Of a stretch of DNA of 64,000 nucleotides, positions 29,796 through 42,152 are shown piece by piece. The stretch comes from Emmonsiellopsis sp. PD_33 (Eukaryota > Ascomycota > Eurotiomycetes > Onygenales > Ajellomycetaceae), in the NCBI GenBank assembly GCA_032988165.1, contig JANTQF010000149.1:1-64000 (forward strand), written 5' to 3'. How positions within the stretch are numbered: the first letter of the stretch is position 1; every line of letters begins with the position of its first letter. The notes below the pieces were generated by a model. It was not told the DNA's origin. It was given only the letters and a program-made list of their open reading frames with translations, and searched no databases. Position numbers and translations under genes: made by a program.

Positions 29796-31886
29796 ATGGC
29801 TCCCTGGGACTCTTCCCTCCATCGATACGCGAAGACGGGACCACCAGCCCAGACCCAGCAACACCCTCAGCAACACCAGCCTGGATCAACCAATCTATCT
29901 ACCCCTGAACCAGGTCCCTCCACCAACGGGATTGGAGCACAACACCGTCCCGGTGAGCCGCGCCAGACGCCCGGGCAAAGTCCATACCTTCGCAACACAG
30001 TAGTGGGCGGACCAAACGCATACCTGGCAGGTCGTTCTACTCGTCCATCTGATACCGACAGGCCGGCTGCATTCAACAACATGGCACCTAGTGGAGGTGC
30101 AACTCAAAATGGGTTCATGAATCACAACGGCACGCAACAGTTGCGCCAGCTGGAGAGAGTACCAAATGGCCAATCCAACAATGGCACTATTCTGCCGCAT
30201 CGCGAGCCGGGGAGGCACTCGAACCAAGGTAAATTCAGCCAAAGAATAACTCCCCCAGACAGCCCTCCGGTTCGGGTTCTATCGCCAAACGAGGATAGGC
30301 CACCTTATCAGGAGGATCCGCTACTCCTCCTCCTAAGAGCGGCAGAGCTAATATTGGCGCCGTTGATAGCGATTGAAATCTCATCCGATGACGAGGATGG
30401 TTCTCCAGATCGAACTATAAGCCCGCCTGAGCCTTTAATTCCCAATGGTCGACAAAATGTGGCGGGACACAATGGAGACACAAGCAAAGGCAACCGGCCA
30501 TACCTCCCGAGCCCTGTCAGCGACGAATCCAACGGGAATCAGACTCGTAATCAACACGTTCAGCCATCACCATCCCTAACTGAAGGATTTGGAGATCTCG
30601 ACTTGGGGAACAGATCGTCTGGCTTTCAGCACAATCACCCTCGACGGTTCGAAACTATGGCTTCAAGGCAAAGAGATGGGGATCATTTTCTACCCCGCGG
30701 CGAACACAAGAGCTCTATGCACTCTGGAGGAAATGGACAAGTACGCAAGCCGTCGAATGATCTTTCACACCTCCCAACCGCGAAGAGAAGGAGGATAAAT
30801 AATCACCAAGAACAAAACGTGGGATTCCCAATTGTCGAAAACCAAAAGAGAGAAACGTTTAGTATTTTCCAAGAGTTCCTCAAAAAGCCGGAGCTCACTC
30901 TGATTCTGGCCAAGCATTTTCGCGTCCAGGAGCTTTTGATATTATATCGCACATCTAAAGGTTTTCATGACATTGTGAACATGCGCTTTACAACAGTAGT
31001 CATGGCACAGGCCCACGCACGGGCTCCGCAGTCGGCAAAAATATTCCCATTCCGCTGTTATGCCAAATTGTGTATTGAAGATCCGGCTTTGCGGCCCCAT
31101 CCCGTCATTGAACGTGCCGCTGCAGGGGAAGCACGAAAGGTCCCCTCCTTTCGCTGGCTGCAGATGATATGCTTCCGCGAAATGGTCTGCCATCAGATCA
31201 TCACGATATTAGCCGAGGATGGTGTCCCCGTGCCCGATCGATGTGAATCCACAATGAAGAAAATCTGGTTCCTCATGGATATCCCCGACAACGCCCGGCG
31301 GGTTGGCATGGTCATGAACAAAAAGATATTCACGGACGAAGATCTCTTCTTCGCAACACTTTTCTTCGTCAAGCTGGACATGCGCTTCACGGACCCAGTC
31401 ACAGGCAGCGGCAAGGACGGCATGCGGCGGATGTTGCTTTCCCAACCTAGCCTTTCCACACTATGGAGAACTCTTCGACGGACAACCTTGATTAGCAAGC
31501 TAGACGTGATGAAGATGTATGCGCGCTGGAAGTACCAGCCACGCGCTGACCAGCGGGGTCAGAGCATTTTTGGCATCCCGCCAGAGGAAGTCGGCATCAT
31601 GCAGTATCAGGGCTGGGGCCGGACAGGGAACGGAATTCGTCTGCAGAGACCGGATGAGCTGCTGCTAAAGGAGTCAATTCGCAGGAAACTGGAGTTGCAG
31701 ACGAAGTACACGGACATGTTCCTTTGGGGATATATTAACCCGCGCACCATGGAGAATTTCGAACCTGTCACGCGTCGGCGGGAGTTGGAGAGTCTGGAGG
31801 GATTGGAAAAGGATTTGATCCCGAGGGAGGATAGGGATAAAGAGGAGGCGAAGAAGCTGGTATCGTACAGAGTTCGGGGTGGTTAA
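29796..31886 (+). CDS. Conserved-looking protein of unknown function
   Basis: This is a single exon of 696 residues from the ATG in gcgagATGGCTCCC; the open frame upstream lacks ATG. The first ~360 residues are low-complexity (Gln, Pro, Asn, Ser rich, HPQQHQPG, with an acidic patch SSDDEDGSPD) and likely disordered. A basic KRRR patch precedes a folded C-terminal half. That half starts with an F-box-like helical part (FLKKPELTLILAKHFRVQEL then LILYRTSKGFHDIV), continues with FPFRCYAKLCIEDPALRPHP and IPDNARRVGMVMNKKIFTDE, and ends in a charged helix. I do not recognise a named family. The nuclear-type low-complexity N-terminus and F-box-like segment suggest an adaptor role, which is inference. 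Confidence 0.75.
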   Translation: MAPWDSSLHRYAKTGPPAQTQQHPQQHQPGSTNLSTPEPGPSTNGIGAQHRPGEPRQTPGQSPYLRNTVVGGPNAYLAGRSTRPSDTDRPAAFNNMAPSGGATQNGFMNHNGTQQLRQLERVPNGQSNNGTILPHREPGRHSNQGKFSQRITPPDSPPVRVLSPNEDRPPYQEDPLLLLLRAAELILAPLIAIEISSDDEDGSPDRTISPPEPLIPNGRQNVAGHNGDTSKGNRPYLPSPVSDESNGNQTRNQHVQPSPSLTEGFGDLDLGNRSSGFQHNHPRRFETMASRQRDGDHFLPRGEHKSSMHSGGNGQVRKPSNDLSHLPTAKRRRINNHQEQNVGFPIVENQKRETFSIFQEFLKKPELTLILAKHFRVQELLILYRTSKGFHDIVNMRFTTVVMAQAHARAPQSAKIFPFRCYAKLCIEDPALRPHPVIERAAAGEARKVPSFRWLQMICFREMVCHQIITILAEDGVPVPDRCESTMKKIWFLMDIPDNARRVGMVMNKKIFTDEDLFFATLFFVKLDMRFTDPVTGSGKDGMRRMLLSQPSLSTLWRTLRRTTLISKLDVMKMYARWKYQPRADQRGQSIFGIPPEEVGIMQYQGWGRTGNGIRLQRPDELLLKESIRRKLELQTKYTDMFLWGYINPRTMENFEPVTRRRELESLEGLEKDLIPREDRDKEEAKKLVSYRVRGG

Positions 31887-34140
31887 GGAGGGGAGGGGCT
31901 TTTCAGGGGGGGAAGGGATAGGGGTGTTGTTTCGTGCTGATTGATTGGAATGGAATTTGGAATGTTTTGGTTTGGGTTTCAGGTGTTGAATTGGATTTGT
32001 TTGTTAGATGCGAGGATTTCATTAATGGGGGGAGTTAGATGTCTGATGAAGGTTGGCCGGGAGGTGCGGTACTAATTCATGGGATACTCATTGATTGGAA
32101 TGGAAGGGTTAGAGGGAGTTTGGGACTTCGTACGGCGTTTGGTTAGTTGTAGAGATTGTTCGAAGAATTAGGGCTTCCATGAAGAAAACGATAGATTTAA
32201 TAATGATCCATTTACCGTTTCTCACATCTCAAGGGATGAATGTCTTCCTCCATATCCACAGTCCGGAGCTGCGGTGAAACTCGCTTACTAATGCCTGACT
32301 AACCCCCAACAACCACGTGCCCGTCCCGTTTCAACAAGTGAGGCTGCTCCTCCTCCAACCACCAAGCAACGACAACAAACAACCTCCGCCCTCCACCCCC
32401 GCCATCGCTCTCCAGATACCGCTACATATGTCGAGTGGATCGTGATTAGGGCGGTATCCGACGGACTATGAAAGTTTGATCCGCCCGTTGCCGTGACGGC
32501 CATTGGTGGAGTTGCATATCGTTACCTCACCCAACGACATTGCCCGTGATATCAACCCGCTTCCAGCACAGCACAGGGTGTGTGGTCGAGTTGACGGCGG
32601 GCCCTCGTTACTATAACGGATGCGTGGAGGCGATCAGCACATTGCGCTTTCGTGGTATTGTATCTGTAGCTGTCTGTCATCGTCCGCCGGTCAGAAATGT
32701 CCTTATCCGTCGTGTCGTCAGCTGTCCTGCGAACCTACGTCGACGTCGGTCTGGGATTCAATGGATACAGCTAGGGATAATGTGATGATATCGGCGGTGT
32801 GTTGGGGACATTATGGACGGCGGAGAATATGGTGCTATTCTTTACCGACCTGACGAACGACATTTGTTCTTCCGCCGGAGGTGTTTATATACCTTTCACC
32901 GTCGAGTGTGGATTGCGGGTGCGCCGGGATGTGTGGGAGCGATTTGACGTCTCTTTCTGCTGCTGTCGCCCCCGTCGATCAGATATTAAAGCAACATATG
33001 TCCTGTTGGGCTGGCAGGTACTCACTCTGTCACAGACGTAAAAGGCCTTGCGTGCCCGGGTTTGCGGGGATGCTGTCTGGTTAACCTAGGCGGCCTGTCC
33101 TCGAATACACCTTTACCTTGAACGTCGACACTACGCAGCATATTAGGACCATCACGACTGCCATGCCACTGTCCATGAATGATACGCAGGTTAAGAGGAC
33201 CTATAGATAGGTATGTGTGCACCCTCCGTGCATTATTGTACTGGGCCATGCTATATTTCTAGGTTTAGCGGACTCGAAAATCGTCATGTCATTTGATTGT
33301 ACATTGGCTGGCATCTGATCAAGCCATGGAATATCTGGAAAATAGCCGTCGTGGCGGTTGATGGCATTCGTGGAAGTTCGAGCTGGGATGCTTTGGTGAA
33401 CTAGCCGTGTGGTCACCTATTGGCTGGGGTTATATGCTTCTTTTTTCCATACCGTAGATAGATATGTGTGTGACATGAAACAGCTCTGCAGCTGTGAAAA
33501 GCCCGAATCCCTTCGACAAATGAACCCGGGGGTGGCAGCCACGATGACAAGGCCTGGCATACCAGCGATGAAGACGACTTGAGTGCGATACTGCGCTTGG
33601 CGCCTTGCTGGGGATTTACTGGGGGGAGAAAAAGAAGACAAGAGGAGGTACTTCAAACTACCCTGGGGTGATTAAGCGGAGGCATTGCTGGACCCGTGGT
33701 GGAAGCTTGCTGGCCTTATCAATTCTGGATACTCGTAGAGCTTTCACGCATGTTCGCTGCAAATGCTGGGACGACCAAATGCAGCCGGACTCTGACAAAC
33801 CGCCTGGGCACTTTGCCTCAACAAGAACACAACAGCAACAAACCTACGCAGCTACGCTGACGACTTCAACAACATCCAGCACTGCTTGAACTCAGCTTGA
33901 CAGGAGGGAGTAATCAAGTCTTGTCGACAATTTCGGGGTTATCATCCACAGGTGTCTGACCAGTCTGATACAGGCGCCATTCTCGCTACACAGACTCCCA
34001 GCATCTGCAGGATCTTGTTCTTAACATCTGGAGGGTCTATCAGACACTGTGACCGTCCACTGTGAGGATTTACCGACTTATACATTTTCACCGGACAGAG
34101 TTCGACCACAAGAAGCAAAACCAAACTGCGCAAGTGGGAT
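31887..34140. other. Long intergenic region upstream of the CTD kinase
   Basis: This 2.25-kb stretch holds only short frames (60-95 codons) on both strands without motifs. Part of it may be leader or an unseen 5' exon of the kinase gene. Confidence 0.4.
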
Positions 34141-37100
34141 ATGTGGCCGCCCGTTGCCGCCGTCCGCGCCAAGCCTCACGACGCCGCTAGTGGAGGAGGA
34201 AAGTCCAGCATCCACGCCTCAGACTCCCCGTCGACGACTCTGCTCCAACCCACCTCTGCCGCTCCTACACCTTCAGCCGATTCTAACGCAGATGCCGCTA
34301 ACGATTACATGGCTGGGTCCCGAAGGAATCCGCTGATGAAAGACCAGTGGAGAGCCGACGACGACCATAAAGACAGAGACCACGATCACCCCAGAGAACG
34401 GGACAGAGAACGAGATAGAGACCGCTCTGACCGGCGTCCGCGATCACCACCTCCCTCACGTCGTGGAGCGGGCCGTGGCTTCGAAAGACCAAGAGGGCGC
34501 GGTGCTTCATTCGTTAATCGTAACCAGCCGTCCCGTCGCCCGCCAGGCCCTCGGCCGGATAAGAAACCGAACAAAAGCAGACGATTTTCCCCTTCTTCGC
34601 ACAGCAGGGTCTCAGATACCACTGACCATCGAGACTATACGCGTTACCCCGAGGACGAGGTGGACTCCCGCCCCGACGAGAGAGATTCTGCTCCGCCATC
34701 TCCTGCGCCGCCGTCAAGCCGGAAGCGTAGTCGGAGTGTTTCGCCATCTCGATCTTACCAGCATCCCCGCTCGAAGAGGCGAGACGATCGTAATCGTGAC
34801 CGTCCCGACAGAGGCAGAGGACCTACTGAGCGGAGTACATTTTCAAAATTCCCCCCGCAAGCGCGTGGAAAGGATCATCGACCAGCAGATCTCCGCTCTG
34901 AAACCTCGACATCTGATTTCTTCCAATCCCGCCGCAGGAGATCTCCAGAGCCAGGAGCGGACAGGCGCAATATATCCCCGCGTCGTTTTTCTCGAAGCCC
35001 TCCCCCGGGCAAGGGAGGTTATCGAGACTATTCACCACGCCCTTCCTCACGCCACTCTACATTTTCGGGAGCATCGCGACATTCCCCTCCCCCAAAGTCT
35101 CGAAAAATTACAGATATGAATTCCACGCGTCCTATAAAATCCATCGTGGAGGATTCCCATCGCTCTCCTTCCCCCCTTCGTCCGATTCCGAGCTTCGATA
35201 CCAACGGTGCTACCGATGGAGATCCTCGCATGCGAGATTCTTTCCAAGTACATGGCAAACGTCAGCCAGATGCTCGCGGACGTCGGCCAACTCGTCCACA
35301 AGTCGATACACGTCAGTCATATAATACGTCGCCACAGTATGTGACACCTACGAGTTCACATCACGGGTCTCCACAATCTGGCTCACCATATAGCGGTAGC
35401 AGAGGATCATGGGGAGGCCAGCCGCAGCAGTCATATCACGGACAACAAGGGTGAGTGAGCAGTCAGATCCGAAAATTGCCGACGAACTATCACTAATTTG
35501 TAGATATAGCCAAATGTCCGGATATTCGCCTCCTTATCGCCAGTCCACTTTCCCCCCACCCCAAGGCGGACCACCTGGGCAATATTATCAGACCCAGCAA
35601 GGGCAGTATCCCCCCAATCCGAACCAAGGGCAACCGGGTTATCCCCCACCATATAGGGGGCCTCCTGCTGGATATCGTGGTGGAAGCCAGTATAGCCAGC
35701 CCCAAGATCGTCGATTCTCCGCCCCAAATTCGCAGCCATATCCAAATGCACCACCACCGCAACAACCGCCGCAGCGGGGTAGAGGGAGCCATTTCAGCAA
35801 TCTGCAATGGACTGCACAAAATGAACGAGGTCGTGGTCGTGGACAGCCCCCGCCACTTCAGCACTCACAGCACGATGAACGGATGTCGCCTACCATTGAT
35901 GAAGAGGATAATCCGTTCCGTCCATCTAAGGATTTGCAAGTGGAAGACGAAAATTCGAAGCCTGCTCCAGAAAAAGTTGAAAAGAAGAAGATGCCACCCC
36001 CAAATCGACAGTCGAGTGAATCTTCTCAACCAAAGGAGTCTGGTGGAAAATTCAGCTTTGCGTTCAAGTCAAAAGCTCCCCAACCCGCGACCCCGAAACC
36101 GGTCCCCGACCTTGCTCAACGGATGCGCGAACCTCCACCGCGAGCTGCGGATACGTCTAAGAGCCGACAATCCAATGCTCCACCGTTGAGGGATAAACAC
36201 AGTACTCGGCCTGACAGGCGAGAGGAGAGACGGGACTCACGACGGGACGATCGTCGATTTGACCCTCGTGACAGGCATCGAGACCGGCGGGAAGATCGAC
36301 GAACAGACGTTAGAACAGATGTTAGATATGAACGACGAACGGAACGTCCGCCTGAGCGGAAGAAACCGAAGAAGATCATGACAAGAATGAAGGCTCGGCC
36401 CACTCTTTCGGAAGAATTTTCTCAGTCTGATTCTGTCTACTTCCGCAAGCCAGGAAACGAGTCGGTCATCGGGGCGGGCACATATGGCAAGGTATTCAGG
36501 GCTATCCATGTCTTTACGAAGAATATGGTTGCTTTGAAGAAGATACGCATGGAGGGTGAGAAGGATGGTTTCCCTATCACAGCCGTCCGCGAAATCAGAT
36601 TGCTCCAGCATCTCAGACATGATAACATCGTAAGCCTCCAGGAGGTTATGGTGGAGAAGAACGAGTGCTTTATGGTTTTTGAGTATCTGTCTCATGACCT
36701 GACTGGTCTCATCAATCATCCATCGTTCACGCTTTCAGCTTCGCATAAGAAGCATCTCGCTAGGCAAATGTTCGAAGGGATAAACTACCTACACCATCGT
36801 GGAGTGTTGCATCGAGATATCAAGGCTGCGAATATCCTTATCAGTAACCAGGGCCAACTGAAATTTGCAGATTTCGGACTTGCTCGATTCTTTTCCAAGA
36901 GCCGCCAGCTCGATTACACCAATCGTGTCATTACTATCTGGTACCGCCCCCCAGAACTTCTGCTGGGTGAAACCCGATACGGCCCCGCCGTCGATGTTTG
37001 GAGTGCCGCCTGCGTATGGGTTGAGATGTTTACCAAGAAGGCCGTGTTCCCTGGTGAGGGTGGCGAGATCAGTCAGCTCGATAAACTGTACAACTCCTTA

Positions 37101-37649
37101 GGTACACCCACACGCAGTGACTGGCCTGACATTGTCGAGATGCCTTGGTTCGAACTATTGCGACCGACAGAAAGGAGGCCCCGAACTTTCGAAGATGTCT
37201 ACAAAGAATTCCTATCCCCAGCTGCACTCGATCTCGTCGCCAAGATGTTCCAATATGACCCTGCCAAGCGGCCCTCTGCTGAAGAGGTCCTTACACACCC
37301 CTACTTTACCTCAGAGGAACCCGTTGCGCAGCAGGCAATTGAGTATGTTTCCCTCGTCGCAGTACCCTATACATAGCCTGTTTTAAACACGTTACTAACC
37401 TGTCTTTTCTTCAATAGACTCGCAAAAATCGAAGGCGATTGGCACGAATTCGAATCCAAAGCCCACCGCAAGGAAAAGGACAAGGAAGCCCGCCGTCTAG
37501 AACATCAGCTGCACCAACAACAACAGCGCGAGAAAGAGAAGCGGAGAATTAGCGGTGGCGCTACTCACAGCGGTGGCGATAGGGAGGTTAAACGGGCCAA
37601 GGTGGATGGTGATGCTGCGCAACCCCTGTCTCAGTCGCTTGAGAATTGA
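34141..37649 (+). CDS. ctk1: CTD kinase Ctk1 / CDK12-type cyclin-dependent kinase
   Basis: Exons 34141-35450, 35504-37342 and 37418-37649 give 1126 residues; the start could instead be the later ATG at 34310. The N-terminal ~740 residues are disordered, rich in Arg-Asp/Arg-Ser repeats, then Pro/Gln/Tyr/Gly. The kinase domain covers about 745-1040: GAGTYGKV loop, VALKK lysine, cyclin-binding helix PITAVRE (the CDK12/13 PITAIRE type), HRDIKAANIL catalytic loop, DFGLAR, and IWYRPPELLLGE. A basic coiled tail (HRKEKDKEARRLEHQ) follows, encoded mostly by exon 3. This matches the catalytic subunit of CTDK-I, which phosphorylates Ser2 of the RNA polymerase II C-terminal repeats during elongation, in the nucleus with a cyclin K-like partner. 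Bur1/CDK9 is less likely given PITAVRE and the RS-rich head. Confidence 0.88.
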
Positions 37650-38675
37650 GATAGCGTGCACTATAACGGCTACTACTATCTTCGTCACTAGTCCAGTGCT
37701 GTTATGGAAGTGCATCTCCTTCGGCCCAGCAAGCAGAGCCTTGTATGTTTTGATATTCAAAAGCATGTGTATGTTTCTAGACTGGCCATCTACCTATATA
37801 TTGATTACTTCTGACGCCTGCTCTCCATTCGCATGCTTGGCTGGCTGGTTTCATCTTTATACCATTTACTCAAATTTTATTATCCACCGTGGTTGCTATG
37901 TTAGTTACGTTTTTGTTTCTCAGCTCAGCCAGCCGTCTGCCATGTCTGTCCTTCTTCATTTGGCTGTATTATCTATCCATCACTCAGGTGTTTTGTTCCT
38001 TTCAATGTTTTGTTACAAATACTCCCCCCTATTTTATGAATATTCAGTTTCAGTTTTGGTTTGATTTACTATAGTAGACAAATCATGGAGGTGGTTTTTG
38101 TTCTTGTTTAATTTCTTTTATCCATTATTTATTCCTTGTTTAGCTAACTAGTTTTACTTGATAGCGCGTGAAAATGGATGTATGCATGGATGGGGATGGA
38201 ATTGATAGATTTCTTAACCTTAATTTCTGCCCACGGCCTTTTGCAATTCCCATGGGATGGTTGGTCTATTCATTTTTGACTGATGTTTTGTCGTTGAGTC
38301 AGATTTGGGAGATAGAGCTATTATTTTTCAATGAGATCTGCCAATACGCAACAGAACAATATGCAACGCAGATCTTGAAATAACTCCAAAGAGCAAAGGC
38401 AGATAAACGATCTAACCCCCCCTCCCCCCTCCCCCCCCGGCCGCCCCCCACCCACAGCCAACTGGACGGGGTAGCCGGCGTTCGTGTATAGCAAGAAAAT
38501 GTGTCTAGGTAATTTATATCCGTGTCTAGATAATCTCGAATGCTAGTCTACTCGTCTCTAATCCCAAAAACATTTATAGGGGTATTGAAGGAAATATCAA
38601 TATAGCCCAGAAGAAGCAAAGCAAACGCTAGACTCTACCAATCTCATCCGTGTCTATCACCCCCCATCCAATGCC
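37650..38675. other. Convergent intergenic region with C-rich tract
   Basis: This is 3' space between ctk1 and npy1. A strongly C-rich tract lies near 38416-38455. No gene is seen. Confidence 0.5.
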
Positions 38676-40119
38676 CTACATCCTCGCCCCATGCGGCGCC
38701 CCCAAAAACTCCCCCCTCACCGCCGCCTTAATAAGCTGATGCGCAATCGCCGTTCTAGGCGGCAACCTCAGTCCCCCCTCCTTATACTCCGGACCCGGCT
38801 TCTCGCCCAACCCACTCGTGCCCACCCTCAACGCCTCCTCAACCTCCGCTACGGGAAACCACCTCGCATCCTCCAGCTCAGGATCATGCTTGAGACTAAT
38901 CGCCTCATCCTCAGCCCTAGCCACCTGCGCCACGGCGCCAATCATCAGATTCGCCGGATACGGCCATGGCTGCGTGCTGTGGATCAGCACGCGGGAGAGC
39001 ACGACGCCGGATTCTTCCCACACCTCGCGGCGCACGGCGTCCTCGACGGATTCGGCGGGTTCGATGAAGCCGGCTAGCGTGCTGTACCAGTTTGGTGGGT
39101 AGCGCTTTTGGCGGCCGAGGAGAATGCGGGTGCCGTCGGCGCTGAGGACGGAGACGATGATTGTCGGGTCGGTGCGGGGGAAGGAGAGGTTGGAGAGTGT
39201 GGTCCGGGTGCTGCAGGGGGGTCGGGCGGTGGGGGTTGCGCTGGGGGAGGTGGTGAGGGCGCGGTCGTGTGGTGGGCATGCGCGTTTTGTGCCGGCGTTC
39301 ACGGAGAGGGTGAGGTGCCCGCATGTGCCGCAGTAGGTGTTTCGCGTGTTCCAGTCGAGGAGGGCGCGGGCTTGCGCGTATATGGCGGCTGGGTATTGGG
39401 GGTGTTAGTTGTTGGTTTGATATTGACGGGGACCTTTTGTTTTTTTTCTTTCTTTTCTACTTTGTTTTATACTATCATATTACATACCGGGATCAGCGGG
39501 GAGGGCGGTGAGGATGCGGCCCTCCTGGAATGACAGCCCCTGAGCTTCCATTGTCGCAATTACACCCTTGGCTGCCTCCTCAATGGTGCCTCTGGGCGTG
39601 ACATCTAGCGCAAAATATGGAACTCCTTTGTAGACCTTGTAGCTCAACCCATTTTCCGATTGCGCCTCGTCGAGGCCTAGAAATATTAGGTGCGGGGTGG
39701 TGATTGACGAGTTGAACTCCTTCAGCGCATCCTCCTCAGACTTATCGAAGATGTCCTCTCGAACCAGGGACTTGACATCGTTATAGGAAGCGTAGAAGAG
39801 CTCTGAGGGCGTCCGGGTGAGGGGGCAGAGGTTATTAAAGAGCAGAAAGCGGCTTGTTGGGTGTCTTATCGCGGCGGATAAGAAGGGGGAATCAGTTCGG
39901 AGAAACGATACCCGGTTGAGAGGGGAGCCTGGGGATATTGCAGTCAGCGAAGTCCTTTACGGGTTTCAAGGAGGAAAATTAGAAGTAGTCAAGCTAGTTA
40001 ATCGCCTACTCACTGGAGAAATAATTCACAGTCTCCTTGCCGAACTTTCGGGATAGCATGGTCTCGACCTGGACATGCGCCGGTGCGGGGATGTCAGCGA
40101 TGGCGGAAGCAGAGGACAT
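38676..40119 (-). CDS. npy1: NADH pyrophosphatase, Nudix (Npy1/NudC type)
   Basis: Exons 40119-40014, 39928-39488 and 39388-38676 give 419 residues. The N-terminal NUDIX-like part has LNRVSFLRTDSPFLSAAI and RFLLFNNLCPL. A NudC-type zinc element follows: Cys-Gly-Thr-Cys-Gly after DWNTRNTY, then KRACPPHD. The Nudix box GFIEPAESVEDAVRREVWEE is followed by SGVV, and TQPWPYP is the NudC-specific SQPWPFP motif. The enzyme hydrolyses NADH to NMNH and AMP, and family members remove NAD caps from RNA. The C-terminus ends Ala-Arg-Met, which fits the peroxisomal PTS1 consensus and agrees with peroxisomal yeast Npy1. Confidence 0.95.
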
Positions 40120-40973
40120 GGCTGCTGCAAGATAGACGCAAAACGACGGAGGAATTTCTGTCTATCAGCCTGCTATCCAACCTCTGCTTTTCAAAAGCCT
40201 GGGGGGAATCGCACAAAGAAATGGAGAGGAGGGGGATTTGTCAGGAACAGCGCATCGCGGACATATTTGTAGTGTTTCGGCCCAATTTCCCCGCGATTGC
40301 GCCGGGCTTGATGACTCAGCGCCTCGGGAATGGCTCGACGGCAAGCAGTAGATAATGACGGTAAAGAATGTTAGGAGTAAAGGCTGGTTTAGTCGAATAA
40401 TCTATCTACTCGGGGTTTATTCTATACACAGGTATGTACAATTCCTGGCCATATATCCGCCGCCGTTCCACCTCGAATCGCGTCACCGGTAACACTTATC
40501 TGCCCCCTTTAACCCCCCCAGGCCAGCAAAAGGAAAACTCCATATATCTTACTATCTTAGCCTTTGAAGATAGCCGGATCCATCGACCCAAGGAGAGCTG
40601 GTTCTTTATAGCAAAGCACGGACAGAATTGTAGCTATCCTTTATTTCCCGATCCCCCGGTATCAAGGCCGAATTAGTCCACCGTCCACAGCCATATGAGC
40701 CGTAGACGAACCGGGACTTTGTATCCTCCGCGCCGCGCGTACTGCGATTTTCGTATTAATAAGAGGGCACCTTTGGAGAGGATGGTGCCCATGATTCGCC
40801 CTTCGCACGACCGTGTGCATCACAGAGTTTCTCATGGGCGTTCTGTTGGTGCCACTTCCCACCAAACGACCAACAGACTGGGCCTCAGTATGTGGCCCAC
40901 CTGCTGCGGCTGTGTCGTAGGTTCGGGCAGTCAATCGTACAGTTCACCGCCGAACCCGAAAGCCGTTAAGGCT
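40120..40973. other. Intergenic upstream of npy1
   Basis: No gene is recognised; it holds the npy1 promoter and the 3' region of the DUF7730-like gene. Confidence 0.4.
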
Positions 40974-42152
40974 TCAGAAAAGCGATAACGAACCAACATG
41001 ACAGGGTATTGTGTAATCATAGACAAACTGTCCGATATCTCGTTGGCCAAGACATATCCAATATCCACTCAAATTATTTCGCGTTCCTGCTTCGGGTGGT
41101 AGATCTCGCCATAGCGCCTCGTTCCCTTCGTCTTCAGGGCGCGGTATGATAGTTTCGCCTTTCAACCTATACTTGTGCGTACAGTAGTGGCTAAGGGGCA
41201 GTGCGATCCTGCAGTCCGACAGTAAAGGCAATTTCACCACCATCCGATCGACGAGTGACAGAAGTGTGTCGCTTGCGCTGATAATCTCCTTATTATCCGG
41301 AGGAATTTCGGGTATCGAATAACGGGAGTGGGTAACAGTATGTGGTATCAAATTGCCTTGGAGCGATAGATATAGGAAGGTGAGGTTAGGCAATATGCTT
41401 GGAAATGCTTCCAGTGAGGATATAAAACTGGCCATATCGGAGCCAGGTGGGTATTGCCCTCCAGATGATGAATTTCCGTACGGATTGAGGTCCCAGAGTA
41501 ATTCGACCATCCGTATTGCCCCAAGCCTTTGCGGCAGGAGGATATCGGGTAGGTTTCGAAACATAAATATTCCATCGATATGGAGCTTGTTTGTTGTATA
41601 CAGCACTTCAATACCTTCGATGTATGCTTGGCGACATGCCCTGAGCCAGCCCATGGCGCCGATTTTGCACTTTGTAGGGTGCTCACCAGGCCAGGATGAG
41701 CACTCTGGGGTGTTCCCTCTATATTTCCCCAGACAGCTATCATCTGGCGGCATGGAGCGGAACATCGTATCTAGGCCTGGCGCAACGGAAAGTGGCCGCG
41801 GTGCTAACCTGTGACATACGACACCAGTCCATAACCACTGCTGAGGTTTGTATGCCTCGTAGGTCCCGGGAATATCAGCATGGTATCCACTAGGCCCTAT
41901 CTCCTTTCGACGCGGGTGCTCCAGGCGGAGATCAATGTGCATAGGTAGCTCGCCGAAAGCTTCGATGAGAATGCGCCTCCGGATCTCTGCCGGGAGAAGC
42001 TGAAAGAAGCGGCTTTTAACGGTTGCGTTAGGCTTAGGAGGGATTGCTGATAGGGGGCGAGCTCGACTCTTCGGGAGAGTGGGCATTGGCGGGTCTCCCA
42101 TCACCCTCTGCTTTTTGCGACCCCGCAGCCAATTTTTGAATCGGCTAGACAT
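40974..42152 (-). CDS. DUF7730-like protein of unknown function
   Basis: This is a single exon of 392 residues from ATG at 42152. The N-terminus is basic (KNWLRGRKKQR). The hallmark segment FFQLLPAEIRRRILIEAFGE with HIDLRLEHPRR is the F-box-like opening of the fungal DUF7730 group. Later comes the usual MGWLRACRQAYIEGIEVLYTTN followed by LHIDGIFMF and a region with FLYLSLQGN. Such proteins are abundant in filamentous ascomycetes with no known biochemical role; the first segment may act as an F-box. No membrane segments are seen. Confidence 0.75.
   Translation of the reverse strand: MSSRFKNWLRGRKKQRVMGDPPMPTLPKSRARPLSAIPPKPNATVKSRFFQLLPAEIRRRILIEAFGELPMHIDLRLEHPRRKEIGPSGYHADIPGTYEAYKPQQWLWTGVVCHRLAPRPLSVAPGLDTMFRSMPPDDSCLGKYRGNTPECSSWPGEHPTKCKIGAMGWLRACRQAYIEGIEVLYTTNKLHIDGIFMFRNLPDILLPQRLGAIRMVELLWDLNPYGNSSSGGQYPPGSDMASFISSLEAFPSILPNLTFLYLSLQGNLIPHTVTHSRYSIPEIPPDNKEIISASDTLLSLVDRMVVKLPLLSDCRIALPLSHYCTHKYRLKGETIIPRPEDEGNEALWRDLPPEAGTRNNLSGYWICLGQRDIGQFVYDYTIPCHVGSLSLF

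Noticed and set aside
38676..39533. Plus-strand frames over the npy1 exon (Gly/Ala/Arg rich)
   Set aside because: They are GC-rich antisense shadows of the Nudix gene, whose motifs are unambiguous on the minus strand.
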